Positions 17,718-25,733 of a stretch of DNA of 39,571 nucleotides are shown here, in pieces. Both the position numbers and the translations under genes were made by a program. The notes beneath the pieces are model-generated. The model did no database searches and was not told the origin of the DNA. It was given only the letters and a program-made list of their open reading frames with translations. Location: positions 1 to 39,571 of the forward strand of contig JAAFJW010000010.1 in the NCBI GenBank assembly GCA_013298995.1. The letters are read 5' to 3'. This DNA comes from Sphingobacteriales bacterium. Lineage in GTDB: Bacteria; Bacteroidota; Bacteroidia; Sphingobacteriales; Sphingobacteriaceae. The first letter of the stretch is position 1; the number at the start of each line of letters is the position of its first letter.

Positions 17718-18359
17718 CTATGGTTTATTGTTCAAAAAATTTTCTACTTTATGTTTCAATTCGGTTTCAAATTTTCGGAAAGCCGGTAATTGCCTTAAAA
17801 CATTAAAGTTTTCGATATTTTGGGCAACTAAATGTACCGCTTGGTGTACGTTAAAATTTTTTAGTTGCCTGCCTTTTAAACCACTCACCTGTTTTAGCAA
17901 ATCGTGTAAAACAACTTTAGGATTTATGTTTTCGACTTGCTTTAACGTTGGTAATTTTATTTCTGCTTTATAGTTTCGGTTACCTGCTGCTTTTTTAATG
18001 GCATTTTTATCAAATAATAACCAGGCTTCCATCATTTTTATGGGTATTAGGCATACTGTATTTGAGATATTATGGGCGGGTAACTGGGATTGTATTTCTT
18101 GTAACCTTTCTTCAATGATTGTTTTGGTGTTTGATTCTGCATCTCGATGGTAAAAAAGAATATCGAATGGAAAATAATCAGTTGCAAACCTTACACGAGA
18201 TTTAATGTCTTTATTTTGGGGTGGCGATTGGTGTGGTCTAAAATCAGCAAAAGTACCTTTATTAGGTATTTTTGGGTATAAATCGTCTAACAACCATTTT
18301 ATAATGTTTAATAAAGTTTTATCCGAGCTGCCATCGGCTATCAATGTGTATCGTATCAT
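17718..18359 (-). CDS. DUF4276 family protein, partner of an AAA ATPase
   Basis: A 213-residue cytoplasmic protein. DUF4276 proteins are usually read as TOPRIM-like. Visible conserved points are the N-terminal ADGSSD (8-13), where the usual glutamate-glycine is ADG; YHRDAE (70-75); and MMEAWLL (109-115). The gene begins at the base next to the stop codon of the ATPase gene, so the two are surely translated together. ATPase plus TOPRIM-like pairs recall OLD-type, Gabija and PARIS defence modules, but this exact pair is not one I can name. Nuclease activity is not shown by the sequence. Confidence 0.75.
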   Translation of the reverse strand: MIRYTLIADGSSDKTLLNIIKWLLDDLYPKIPNKGTFADFRPHQSPPQNKDIKSRVRFATDYFPFDILFYHRDAESNTKTIIEERLQEIQSQLPAHNISNTVCLIPIKMMEAWLLFDKNAIKKAAGNRNYKAEIKLPTLKQVENINPKVVLHDLLKQVSGLKGRQLKNFNVHQAVHLVAQNIENFNVLRQLPAFRKFETELKHKVENFLNNKP

Positions 18360-19829
18360 TTAAAAATATTGAAATGGCATTTGGTACTGACCCACATTTT
18401 CGGCTACTGTTTTTCTCTTCTTTTTTATAGGTGTTATAATAGCGTTATTATCATTATTGGTTTGTTCTAAATTAGCCAAGCTATTTGATTCTAAATATGC
18501 CAAAATTTCTCCTTTTGATGTTGTATCTACAAGACTATGCTTGGTTTTCCAGGTACATCCTAATGCCGAAAAACCAGTATATTTTATTTTTTTGTTGGCT
18601 TGAGGTATGTACATTTCTTTTTCGGTTGCTAAATACAAGCTATCGTCTGAAACTGTACGTACCACCAAAGGCGAATGCGAGTTTATAATTACTTGACGAA
18701 GCGGGTTATTTTCATCAACCTCATATTCTGTATCGGTTGCTATTTCTTCTAACAGCCTAACCATTTGTTCTACTTTTTTTGGGTTTATTCCGTTTTCGGG
18801 CTCTTCTAAGCAAATTAAACTGCTGCTTAGGCTATCTTCTTTTATAATTGCTAAGCCCAAAAAACGCAATGTGCCGTCTGATAATGATTGTGCAGGCAAA
18901 ATCAAACCATCTTTAAATTTAATTTGTAAGGTTAATAAATCCCTTTTATCATCTTTATCAACATCAATTTCATCCACATTGCTTACCAGTTCTTTTAGCT
19001 TATTGGTAAGTGTTTGGTAAACATCGCCCTCTTTTTTCTCGCTATTTAACCTAAATAATGTTGCCGGTAAATTATTGCCACTAGCGGTTATTTCGGCATT
19101 TTTTACCTCATAAATAGAATTTGGTTGGCGCAGGGCACTGGGTTCAAATTGCAACATTACCCAATTACGCATTTCTTGGCGAACCAAAAAAGCCGTAGGC
19201 GATTCGGCTGTTACGGTTGATAACAGGGTTCGTGGCATTTTTTCGGCAATAAAATCGGTTGTACGCCCTTTATTACCATCTTGGTGAAGTTTTATTTTTT
19301 CGTTTTCGGTAGATATAAAAGGAATTTTTGTAGATCGTCGTCCTTCCAAAACAGAATTTAGCCATTCTTTTTTAAACTCAAAAAACAGACTGCTTTTAGT
19401 ATCTGTTTGGGTAAGGGGCAATAGTTCTTCTTTTATTATTTCAATGGGTTCTTTATCGCTATTTTCGTTGTTTAATTTAAGCTCAAGTATGTAGCGCAAG
19501 CTGGTAATAGTGGCTTTTGCCACTTGACCCAAATCATCAACGGTTTGTTTTGGTACCAACATATCCACCTCAAAATACATTTTATCGTAGTGATACTCTC
19601 CTGCTTTAAAAAATATATCTTTTATATTGGCATGTTTTTGATTTTCGCTACGGATAGATTTAGCTGCGTGTAAAATTGTGTTATCGGCTAGTTTTGATAA
19701 AAACAGTAAAGCATCAAAAAAATTAGATTTACCAATTGCATTTGCTCCTGCAATACAGGTAAATGGCCCAAAATATAAATTGGTTTCGAGCAAACTTTTA
19801 AAACCATTAATATGTATCCTTGTAACCAT
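18360..19829 (-). CDS. AAA15/OLD-type ABC-like ATPase
   Basis: A 489-residue SMC/OLD-style ATPase. It opens with RIHINGFKSL. Walker A is GANAIGKS (28-35), the ABC-like signature is LSDGTLRF (316-323), Walker B with a double glutamate is LICLEEPE (338-345), and the switch histidine is in NSHSP (H385). The lid region of about 280 residues between the two halves has no recognised motif. There is no TOPRIM domain at the C-terminus; that role may be supplied by the abutting DUF4276 protein. It starts 90 bp after trpA, with no strong terminator between, so read-through from the trp operon is possible. A minus-strand TACATTGG near 19875-19882 is a weak promoter candidate. Confidence 0.85.
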   Translation of the reverse strand: MVTRIHINGFKSLLETNLYFGPFTCIAGANAIGKSNFFDALLFLSKLADNTILHAAKSIRSENQKHANIKDIFFKAGEYHYDKMYFEVDMLVPKQTVDDLGQVAKATITSLRYILELKLNNENSDKEPIEIIKEELLPLTQTDTKSSLFFEFKKEWLNSVLEGRRSTKIPFISTENEKIKLHQDGNKGRTTDFIAEKMPRTLLSTVTAESPTAFLVRQEMRNWVMLQFEPSALRQPNSIYEVKNAEITASGNNLPATLFRLNSEKKEGDVYQTLTNKLKELVSNVDEIDVDKDDKRDLLTLQIKFKDGLILPAQSLSDGTLRFLGLAIIKEDSLSSSLICLEEPENGINPKKVEQMVRLLEEIATDTEYEVDENNPLRQVIINSHSPLVVRTVSDDSLYLATEKEMYIPQANKKIKYTGFSALGCTWKTKHSLVDTTSKGEILAYLESNSLANLEQTNNDNNAIITPIKKKRKTVAENVGQYQMPFQYF

Positions 19830-19919
19830 AAGTTAAACTCGGTTAATTATTTTTTATTTTTTTGTAATTTTTACCCAATGTAACACAATTTTTATAAAAA
19901 ATGCCCTTAGCAAGCAACC

Positions 19920-20696
19920 CTACCCTCCTTTTATTCCTTTTACAAAAGCATCAATATGTGCCAAATAATCATCTTTACCTGCCAATGTTTTCACAAATGC
20001 ACTGCCTACAATAGCACCATTGGCATATTGGTTGGCTCGGGTAAAGCTGGCATTATCAGATATACCAAAACCTATAATTAGTTTATTTTTAAGGTTCATA
20101 TCTTTAACACGCTGGTAATAAGCACTTATATCGTCCGATACGTTTAGGCTTTTGCCCGTAGTGGCCGATGAAGATAGCATATAAATAAAGCCATTAGATA
20201 GTTCATCTATTTTTCTGATTCTAGCTTCGGAGGTTTGCGGGGTAATTAAAAATATGTTGCTTAACCCATTATCTTCAAAATAGGGTTTATAAAACTCCTC
20301 GTATTCCTGTAGCGGTAAATCGGGTACAATAATGCCATTAACTCCTACCTCGGCGGCTTTTTTACAAAAATTTTGTACCCCGTATTGCAGCATTGGGTTG
20401 GCGTATCCCATTAATAAAACAGGTATTTTTACGCTTGGGCGGAGGTTTTTTAACTGCTCAAATAAAACGTTTAATGTCATCCCGTTGGCAATGGCTTCTT
20501 CGGAGCTTTTTTGAATTACAGGGCCATCGGCCAAGGGGTCCGAGTATGGGAAACCTATTTCCAAAAAATCGGCACCAGCTACTTCTAAGGCTTGGGCAAT
20601 GGGTAAAGTGGCCTCTAATTTTGGGTAGCCTGCTGTGTAATAAACAGATAATATATTGCTTTGCTTACGCTGAAAAAGTTGTTGGAGTGTGTTCAT
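19920..20696 (-). CDS. trpA: Tryptophan synthase alpha subunit
   Basis: A 258-residue TIM-barrel enzyme that cleaves indole-3-glycerol phosphate to indole and glyceraldehyde-3-phosphate and passes indole to TrpB. The catalytic pair is visible in FLEIGFPYSDPLADGP (E46 and D57, matching E49 and D60 of the E. coli enzyme). Length is normal. Its ATG shares one base with the trpB stop (TAATG), so translation is coupled, consistent with the alpha2beta2 complex. It is the last gene of the trp operon. Confidence 0.97.
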   Translation of the reverse strand: MNTLQQLFQRKQSNILSVYYTAGYPKLEATLPIAQALEVAGADFLEIGFPYSDPLADGPVIQKSSEEAIANGMTLNVLFEQLKNLRPSVKIPVLLMGYANPMLQYGVQNFCKKAAEVGVNGIIVPDLPLQEYEEFYKPYFEDNGLSNIFLITPQTSEARIRKIDELSNGFIYMLSSSATTGKSLNVSDDISAYYQRVKDMNLKNKLIIGFGISDNASFTRANQYANGAIVGSAFVKTLAGKDDYLAHIDAFVKGIKGG

Positions 20697-21877
20697 TACA
20701 GTTTAAAATAAGTCATAAAAGTATCTAAATCTTTATCGCCCCTGCCTGATAGGCAAATAACTGCTACATCATCTTTTTTAAAAGCAATGTTTTCTAATGC
20801 AGCTAAAGCATGGCCAGTTTCTATGGCAGGAATAATGCCTTCTAATTTGCTACAAAGCATACAGGCTTGCATGGCTTGGTCATCGGTAATGGCTACATAG
20901 TTTACCCGTTTTACTTTGTGTAAGTGTGCGTGTTGTGGGCCTATGCCTGGGTAATCTAAACCTGCCGAAATAGAGTAAGGTTCAATAACTTGGCCATCAT
21001 CTGTTTGCATTAAAATGGTGCGAGAACCGTGTAAAACCCCTTCCCTACCCAATATTGATGTTGCTGCCGAGTGGCCCGAGTTTACGCCCAAGCCTGCTGC
21101 CTCGGCGGCTATTAATTGTACGTTTTCATCATCCAAAAAATGGTAAAACATGCCCATTGCATTGCTGCCACCACCTACACAGGCCAGTACATAATCTGGT
21201 TGGGAAGTGCCCGTTTGTGAAAATAATTGTGTTTTAGTTTCTTCGGATATGATGGATTGAAAAAGGGAAACCATCTCAGGATATGGGTGTGGCCCTACCA
21301 CGCTACCAATAATATAATGGGTATCTACTGGGTTGTTTATCCAATCTCGCATGGCTTCGTTGGTGGCATCTTTTAGGGTTTTACTGCCCGATGTGGCGGG
21401 TATAACCGTGGCACCCATCATTTTCATACGGGCTACATTGGGTGCTTGGCGTTTTATATCCACCTCGCCCATATAAATTACACATTCTAAACCTTTTAAT
21501 GCACAAACGGTTGCGGTTGCTACACCGTGTTGGCCTGCACCAGTTTCGGCAATAATGCGTTTTTTACCCAAGCGTTCGGCCAAAATAATTTGCCCAATGG
21601 TGTTGTTAATTTTATGTGCACCAGTATGGTTTAAATCTTCGCGTTTTAAGTAAATTGTAGCACCGTAACGCTTCGACAATCGTTCGGCGTGATACAAAGG
21701 CGAAGGCCTGCCTACATAATTTTTAAGCAAATCTTTGTATTCGGCCTGAAAAACAGGTTGATTTATTATAGATAAATAGCTATTGCGTAAATCTTCAATA
21801 TTGGGGTATAACATTTCGGGTATGTAAGCACCTCCAAAATCGCCATAATACCCTTTTTCGTTAATTCTATATTTCAT
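20696..21877 (-). CDS. trpB: Tryptophan synthase beta subunit
   Basis: A 393-residue PLP enzyme that condenses indole with serine. The PLP lysine is K89 in NHTGAHKINN, and the phosphate-binding loop GGGSNAMG is present. The long N-terminal COMM-region residues mark it as TrpB1, the type that pairs with TrpA. It overlaps the end of trpF by 11 bp and trpA by one base, so the three genes are translationally linked. Confidence 0.97.
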   Translation of the reverse strand: MKYRINEKGYYGDFGGAYIPEMLYPNIEDLRNSYLSIINQPVFQAEYKDLLKNYVGRPSPLYHAERLSKRYGATIYLKREDLNHTGAHKINNTIGQIILAERLGKKRIIAETGAGQHGVATATVCALKGLECVIYMGEVDIKRQAPNVARMKMMGATVIPATSGSKTLKDATNEAMRDWINNPVDTHYIIGSVVGPHPYPEMVSLFQSIISEETKTQLFSQTGTSQPDYVLACVGGGSNAMGMFYHFLDDENVQLIAAEAAGLGVNSGHSAATSILGREGVLHGSRTILMQTDDGQVIEPYSISAGLDYPGIGPQHAHLHKVKRVNYVAITDDQAMQACMLCSKLEGIIPAIETGHALAALENIAFKKDDVAVICLSGRGDKDLDTFMTYFKL

Positions 21878-22523
21878 TGTTTTTTAAATAAAAAAATGCT
21901 TTTTCTAATTTTATTGTATCTTTTATGCCAGGTTGGGTTTCAAATTTTGAATTCAAATCGACCCCAAAAAGCTGCGGATGTTTGATATTTTTAATCTCGG
22001 CTAAGTTATCTAAACTTATGCCACCGCTCAAAAAAAACGGAATATTTAATTTATACTTACTTAACAATTGCCAGTTAAATTGTTTGCCACTACCGCCATG
22101 TATTTCGGTTTTGGTATCCCACAAAAAATAATCTACCACGTTTTGGTAAGCCACTAACTGTTCCCAATCAAAATCATCGGCTATGCCAAAAGCTTTTATT
22201 AGGGTTAGCCCCGATGCTTTTATGGTGGCACAAAATGTAGGCGATTCGTTACCATGAAGTTGTACAGCCTGCATCCCATATAAATGGGCAAATTCTATTA
22301 CTTCGGCTTCGGTAGCGTTTACAAAAACCCCTGTTTTTATAGTTTGCTTAGGTATTGATGCTAGTACGGATTTATCAAAATCTAAACCTACAAAGCGTTT
22401 GCTTGGTGGATAAAAAATAAAACCCATAAAATCGGGTTGCAAGGCGTTTAAGTGCGCTATATTATCGGCATATTTCATGCCACAAACTTTTATTTTTAAG
22501 GGAATTGATGTTGGTTTTTGCAT
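21867..22523 (-). CDS. trpF: Phosphoribosylanthranilate isomerase
   Basis: A 218-residue TIM-barrel enzyme that isomerises phosphoribosylanthranilate in tryptophan synthesis. The catalytic cysteine is C14 (KVCGMK) and the acid is D136 (FLWDTKTEIHGGSGKQFNW). It is a stand-alone TrpF, not fused to TrpC. The start lies in the context AAAATATAATG, shared with other genes here. It lies 57 bp after the rhuM gene. Confidence 0.95.
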   Translation of the reverse strand: MQKPTSIPLKIKVCGMKYADNIAHLNALQPDFMGFIFYPPSKRFVGLDFDKSVLASIPKQTIKTGVFVNATEAEVIEFAHLYGMQAVQLHGNESPTFCATIKASGLTLIKAFGIADDFDWEQLVAYQNVVDYFLWDTKTEIHGGSGKQFNWQLLSKYKLNIPFFLSGGISLDNLAEIKNIKHPQLFGVDLNSKFETQPGIKDTIKLEKAFFYLKNNEI

Positions 22524-22580
22524 TATATTTTAGGTTTTGAGAGGATTAAGCTAATATAGTTTGCATACTTAATCAGCCTA

Positions 22581-23573
22581 TTACCTACTTAATTTTTTAA
22601 TTTCTTTGTCTAAATCAGATACGTATTTTTTATCCTGTATAATCCTAAATTGCTCATATTCTAAATACGCTTTTTCAACAGCTTGTTCGTGGGTAATATT
22701 CCCTGCATTGGGTAAAATATCCAAACTATTACTATCCAAAAATTTATTGGTTCGTTCTAACCAATCTTTCATATTCATCACTTGATTTCTTCGGGCACTA
22801 AACTCGGCTAAATCCAAAAAAGCACTCACCAATAAATTTAAGTCGCCAATTTCATTTTCGGCTAAATAATTTTTAGCAATACTTACATCGCTTTTCAATA
22901 TTTTACCTTCTGGCGAGTTTTTCCAAGATGTTAAACCCATAAAATCTTTAGATTTATCTACCCTATCATATATTAGTTCGGCAACTGTTTTACCTGTAAT
23001 GGCAAAATGTAGTTTGTTTTGCACCATTTTATAAAATAGTTTGGTTTCATGTGAATTTTTATTGTAGTCGGCACTGCATTGTTCAAAAATATCTCCTAGC
23101 TTTTGATATAATCTACGTTCGCTATTTCGTATTTCTCTAATACGCTCCAATAGTTCATCAAAATAATCATTTCCAAAGGGTTTACCGTTTTTAAGCATTT
23201 CATCGTTTAATACAAAACCCTTTATGATAAATTCTTTTAAGGTTTGAGTAGACCAAATTCTAAATTGAGTAGCCTGTTTTGAGTTTACACGGTAGCCTAC
23301 GGCTATAATTGCATCGAGGTTGTAAAACTCAATATTTCTTTTTACTTGTCTGGCACCTTCTTTTTGAACAGTTTCCAAAATGGAAGTAGTTGCTTGTTGT
23401 TGCAATTCGCCTGTGTCATAAATATTTGCCAAATGTTTACTTATCGCAGGCACCTCTACGCCAAACAATGTTGCAATATCCTTTTGACTTAACCAAAAGT
23501 TTTCATTTTGGTAAGTAACATTTATATTCACGTTACCTGTTTCGTTGCTATAAAATATTATTTTATTCTCCAT
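22581..23573 (-). CDS. RhuM family protein (virulence/Fic-associated type), inserted in the trp operon
   Basis: A 330-residue protein of the RhuM family, named after a Salmonella pathogenicity-island gene. The N-terminal third has the family landmarks: WLSQKDIATLFGVEVPAISKH (helix-turn-helix-like), GARQVKRNIEFYNLDAIIAVGYRV, and TQFRIWSTQTLKEFIIKGFVL. A charged helical C-terminal half follows. RhuM genes are common on mobile DNA and beside restriction and toxin genes, and their biochemical role is unknown. Here it lies in the same orientation between trpD (43 bp) and trpF (57 bp), in the slot usually held by trpC. It has no recognisable relation to indole-glycerol-phosphate synthase. Confidence 0.88.
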   Translation of the reverse strand: MENKIIFYSNETGNVNINVTYQNENFWLSQKDIATLFGVEVPAISKHLANIYDTGELQQQATTSILETVQKEGARQVKRNIEFYNLDAIIAVGYRVNSKQATQFRIWSTQTLKEFIIKGFVLNDEMLKNGKPFGNDYFDELLERIREIRNSERRLYQKLGDIFEQCSADYNKNSHETKLFYKMVQNKLHFAITGKTVAELIYDRVDKSKDFMGLTSWKNSPEGKILKSDVSIAKNYLAENEIGDLNLLVSAFLDLAEFSARRNQVMNMKDWLERTNKFLDSNSLDILPNAGNITHEQAVEKAYLEYEQFRIIQDKKYVSDLDKEIKKLSR

Positions 23574-23616
23574 TATTACGCCAATTATATGGCTTTCGCC
23601 GATTAATTACACCTTA

Positions 23617-24609
23617 CTACACCGCCAATAAATTATCAAAACTCTGTTTTGCTTTGCCATTTAACAAGGCTTCTTCGGCAATATAAAAACAATCGGCAAA
23701 GGTTTTTTCTTTTTCTATGGTTTGTATGGCTAATGCGGCATTGCACAATACTACGTTTGTTTGTTGCGATGTGGCTTTATTGTTTAGTACCGAAGTAAAT
23801 ATTTGTGCGCCTTGGGCTACGGTGCTACCACCTGCAATGCTGGCGGCATTTATTTTATCAAAACCTAAATCATCTATGCTGTAAATTTGCTCGCCACGGT
23901 TGCTAAAAGTTTTAAAATCGCAAGTCATAGATACTTCATCGTACCCATCTAAAGCATGTACAATGGTGTAGTTTTTATTGCTTTGTTGGTATAAATAGGC
24001 ATATAGGCGGGCTAACTCTAAACTAAATACGCCTACCATTTGGTTTTGTGGTTGCAGAGGGTTTACCATAGGCCCTAGCATATTAAAAAATGTTTTTACG
24101 CCCAATTCTTTACGTATGGGGGCAACGGTTTTCATGGCTGGGTGAAAAAGTGGTGCGTGTAAAAAGCATATACCCGCTTGGGTAAGGCTTTGGTTTAACA
24201 CGGCTTCATCATTAGTAAATTTATAGCCCAAATATTCCATTACGTTTGATGAGCCACAGCCTGATGATACCCCGTAATTACCGTGTTTGGCCACTTTATA
24301 GCCTGCACCAGCCACCACAAACGATGCCAAGGTGGAGATATTAAAAGTATCTTTACCATCGCCACCTGTACCGCATAAATCAATTAAATTATAATCTTTA
24401 GCTAAATTTAGGGGCAAGCAAAGTGCTAGCATGGCTTCTCTAAAGCCTGATAATTCTTCAACGGTAATGGTGCGCATACAATAGGCGGTCATAAACGCTG
24501 CTACCTGTGCGGTGTTAAATTTACCTTCGGCAATTTGGGTTAAAATTTCTTTAGACTGGCTTGCGCTAAAGGTTTTTTGACTAAATAAATGGTTTAAAAT
24601 ATCTTTCAT
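23617..24609 (-). CDS. trpD: Anthranilate phosphoribosyltransferase
   Basis: A 330-residue enzyme that joins anthranilate to PRPP. Family motifs are CGTGGDGKDTFNIST (79-93, PRPP pyrophosphate site), KHGN (108-111) and the anthranilate-site stretch around FHPAMKTVAPIRKELGVKTFFN. It is the first structural gene of the operon, right behind the Trp-codon leader and terminator hairpin. There is no fused TrpG glutaminase domain, and trpE and trpG are not in the window. Confidence 0.96.
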   Translation of the reverse strand: MKDILNHLFSQKTFSASQSKEILTQIAEGKFNTAQVAAFMTAYCMRTITVEELSGFREAMLALCLPLNLAKDYNLIDLCGTGGDGKDTFNISTLASFVVAGAGYKVAKHGNYGVSSGCGSSNVMEYLGYKFTNDEAVLNQSLTQAGICFLHAPLFHPAMKTVAPIRKELGVKTFFNMLGPMVNPLQPQNQMVGVFSLELARLYAYLYQQSNKNYTIVHALDGYDEVSMTCDFKTFSNRGEQIYSIDDLGFDKINAASIAGGSTVAQGAQIFTSVLNNKATSQQTNVVLCNAALAIQTIEKEKTFADCFYIAEEALLNGKAKQSFDNLLAV

Positions 24610-24628
24610 TTTATTGATTTTGTAGTAA

Positions 24629-24660
24629 ATAAAAAAGGGTAACCTACTGGCAACCCTTCT
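24629..24660 (-). terminator. trp attenuator terminator
   Basis: On the minus strand the stem is AAGGGTTGCC / GGTTACCCTT (24658 to 24635) with one T-T mismatch and an AGTA loop, followed by six T residues (the final two T's of the stem are part of this run). It sits 26 bp upstream of the trpD ATG and downstream of the Trp-codon leader ORF. Confidence 0.82.
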
Positions 24661-24682
24661 TTTATATAAAATTAAAATACAC

Positions 24683-24691
24683 GGTTTAGCC
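24683..24691 (-). promoter_or_regulatory. trp antiterminator strand
   Basis: Minus-strand GGCTAAACC can pair with GGTTGCC (24655-24649) in the 5' arm of the terminator: GGC with GCC and AACC with GGTT, with a 2-nt bulge. Its first G is the last base of the leader stop codon, so a ribosome at the stop would cover it and one stalled at the Trp codons would leave it free. Confidence 0.6.
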
Positions 24692-24741
24692 TACAATTTA
24701 ATGCAAAGCCACCAACTTATATTTGTATAATTTATTTTCAT
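24691..24741 (-). CDS. trpL: trp operon leader peptide with tandem Trp codons
   Basis: A 16-codon ORF missing from the track: MKINYTNISWWLCIKL, stop TAG. Two adjacent TGG codons (24714-24709) are striking, since Trp is the rarest residue and the ORF directly precedes trpD. The start context is AAAAAATG. A promoter-like TTTT-N19-CATATTTG on the minus strand (24783-24753) would begin the transcript just a few bases upstream. The peptide itself probably has no function; its translation senses charged tRNA-Trp. Confidence 0.75.
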   Translation of the reverse strand: MKINYTNISWWLCIKL

Positions 24742-24752
24742 TTTTTGTAATG

Positions 24753-24783
24753 CAAATATGGTATATTTTTTGAGAATAGAAAA
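24753..24783 (-). promoter_or_regulatory. Putative trp operon promoter
   Basis: Minus-strand TTTT (24783-24780), a 19-bp spacer and CATATTTG (24760-24753) match TTTG-N19-TAnnTTTG at most positions. The predicted start near 24746 leaves a very short leader before the trpL ATG. Confidence 0.45.
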
Positions 24784-24846
24784 AGGGAAATAATTTTAAT
24801 TCACCTTAGCCACCAACTAAAAACGAGATAACCCACGGTTTCAACC

Positions 24847-25413
24847 CTAGGCTTCGCCCCACCTTTGCGAAACGTTTTCAAAACCTGCTAAATCCAACAC
24901 ACGGTTTACCACCGTTTCTGCAAGTTGGGTTATGGTACTTGGTTTATGGTAAAATGAAGGTACGGCAGGGCAAATAATTCCACCAGCTTCGGTAATGGTT
25001 TTCATGTTATTAATATGGATAAGATTTAGTGGTGTTTCGCGGGCTACTAAAATAAGCCTACGGCGTTCTTTCAATATAACATCGGCTGCTCGGGTAAGTA
25101 AATCGTCCGATAAGCCACTAGCAATACGGCCTAGTGTACCCATAGAACAGGGTATCACAATCATGGTATCAAACTGTGCCGAGCCTGATGCAAATGGTGC
25201 CATAAAATCATTTTTATCGTAAAATTTAAAACCTATGTTTTCATAACTACTATCCTCGAGTTCGTAACGCCATACATCTTTGGCATTATCCGACATTATT
25301 ACACCTACCTCTTGCACTTGGCTAGTTAATATTTTTAACTTATCGAGCAATATTTTTGCATAAATAGCACCGCTGGCACCTGTGATGGCTATGATAACTT
25401 TTTTTGACTTCAT
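24847..25413 (-). CDS. ubiX: Flavin prenyltransferase UbiX
   Basis: A 188-residue flavoprotein that makes prenylated FMN, the cofactor of UbiD-type decarboxylases. Family signs are the N-terminal ITGASGAIYAK, the central PCSMGTLGRIASGLSDDLL and the ARETPLNLIHINNM segment. The track starts at a TTG (25428), but ATG 25413 gives the usual MKSKKVIIAITGASGA start. No ubiD partner is visible in the window. It is separated from trpD by the trp promoter and leader, so the two are distinct units. Confidence 0.92.
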   Translation of the reverse strand: MKSKKVIIAITGASGAIYAKILLDKLKILTSQVQEVGVIMSDNAKDVWRYELEDSSYENIGFKFYDKNDFMAPFASGSAQFDTMIVIPCSMGTLGRIASGLSDDLLTRAADVILKERRRLILVARETPLNLIHINNMKTITEAGGIICPAVPSFYHKPSTITQLAETVVNRVLDLAGFENVSQRWGEA

Positions 25414-25448
25414 AAAATCAATAACCAATAAAGTGAAAATTTGTTTAT

Positions 25449-25516
25449 AAAAAAAGGGCCGAATAACAAGTATTCGACCCTACATCTACCTATGAAAAAC
25501 ATGCCCTTTGAGAGGG
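25449..25516 (-). ncRNA. Candidate small RNA or leader attenuator upstream of ubiX
   Basis: A minus-strand promoter predicts a start near 25515. The RNA would open with a hairpin TGCCCT-CTCAA-AGGGCA (25518-25502). About 20 nt later comes a strong terminator: stem AGGGTCGAATA/TATTCGGCCCT (25481-25455) and seven U. AAAGGGC of the first hairpin is exactly complementary to GCCCTTT at the 3' side of the terminator, so the two folds can exclude each other. The terminator is 36 nt before the ubiX ATG, so this may be an attenuator or a free RNA of about 70 nt. No known riboswitch class is recognised. Confidence 0.5.
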
Positions 25517-25521
25517 CACTA

Positions 25522-25554
25522 CAAATATAGAATTAATTTAATTGTTTAAACAAA
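25522..25554 (-). promoter_or_regulatory. Promoter for the ubiX leader RNA
   Basis: On the minus strand: TTTG (25554-25551), a 21-bp spacer and TATATTTG (25529-25522). The -7 box is an exact TAnnTTTG match. Confidence 0.6.
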
Positions 25555-25699
25555 TAAATTTTAAAATATTTATAATAAATATTTTTTAGCCGTATAATAA
25601 GCTATTAAAATCAATATTATCAAATACTTATACAAAAAAAACCTAGGCTTAACAATTTGTTTAAATAAATTTAATCGTTTCAAATTACAGAAAGGTTTG

Positions 25700-25707
25700 T
25701 ATTTTTG
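25700..25707 (+). promoter_or_regulatory. Putative asnS -7 element
   Basis: TATTTTTG is an exact TAnnTTTG match 26 bp before the ATG. TTTC at 25678-25681 is an 18-bp-spaced near match to the -33 TTTG. Confidence 0.5.
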
Positions 25708-25733
25708 AACTTAAATAATTCGAATATTTGCAG

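Larger units (their letters stand above)
25414..25733. other. Divergent ubiX/asnS intergenic region
   Basis: It holds the ubiX leader RNA and its promoter on the minus strand, and the asnS promoter on the plus strand. A minus-strand 30-codon ORF from ATG 25502 overlaps the ubiX start as ATGA, but it runs through the terminator stem and has no homology I recognise. The middle is plain A/T-rich sequence. Confidence 0.55.

Noticed and set aside
24806-24822. Second GCCACCAACT word upstream of the trp leader as another leader peptide
   Set aside because: The word repeats the WW-codon region, but no start codon and open frame surround it.
25410-25502. 30-codon leader ORF overlapping the ubiX start as ATGA
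   Set aside because: It reads through the terminator stem and U-run and gives a hydrophobic peptide with no recognised pattern. It is kept only as a possibility within the leader.
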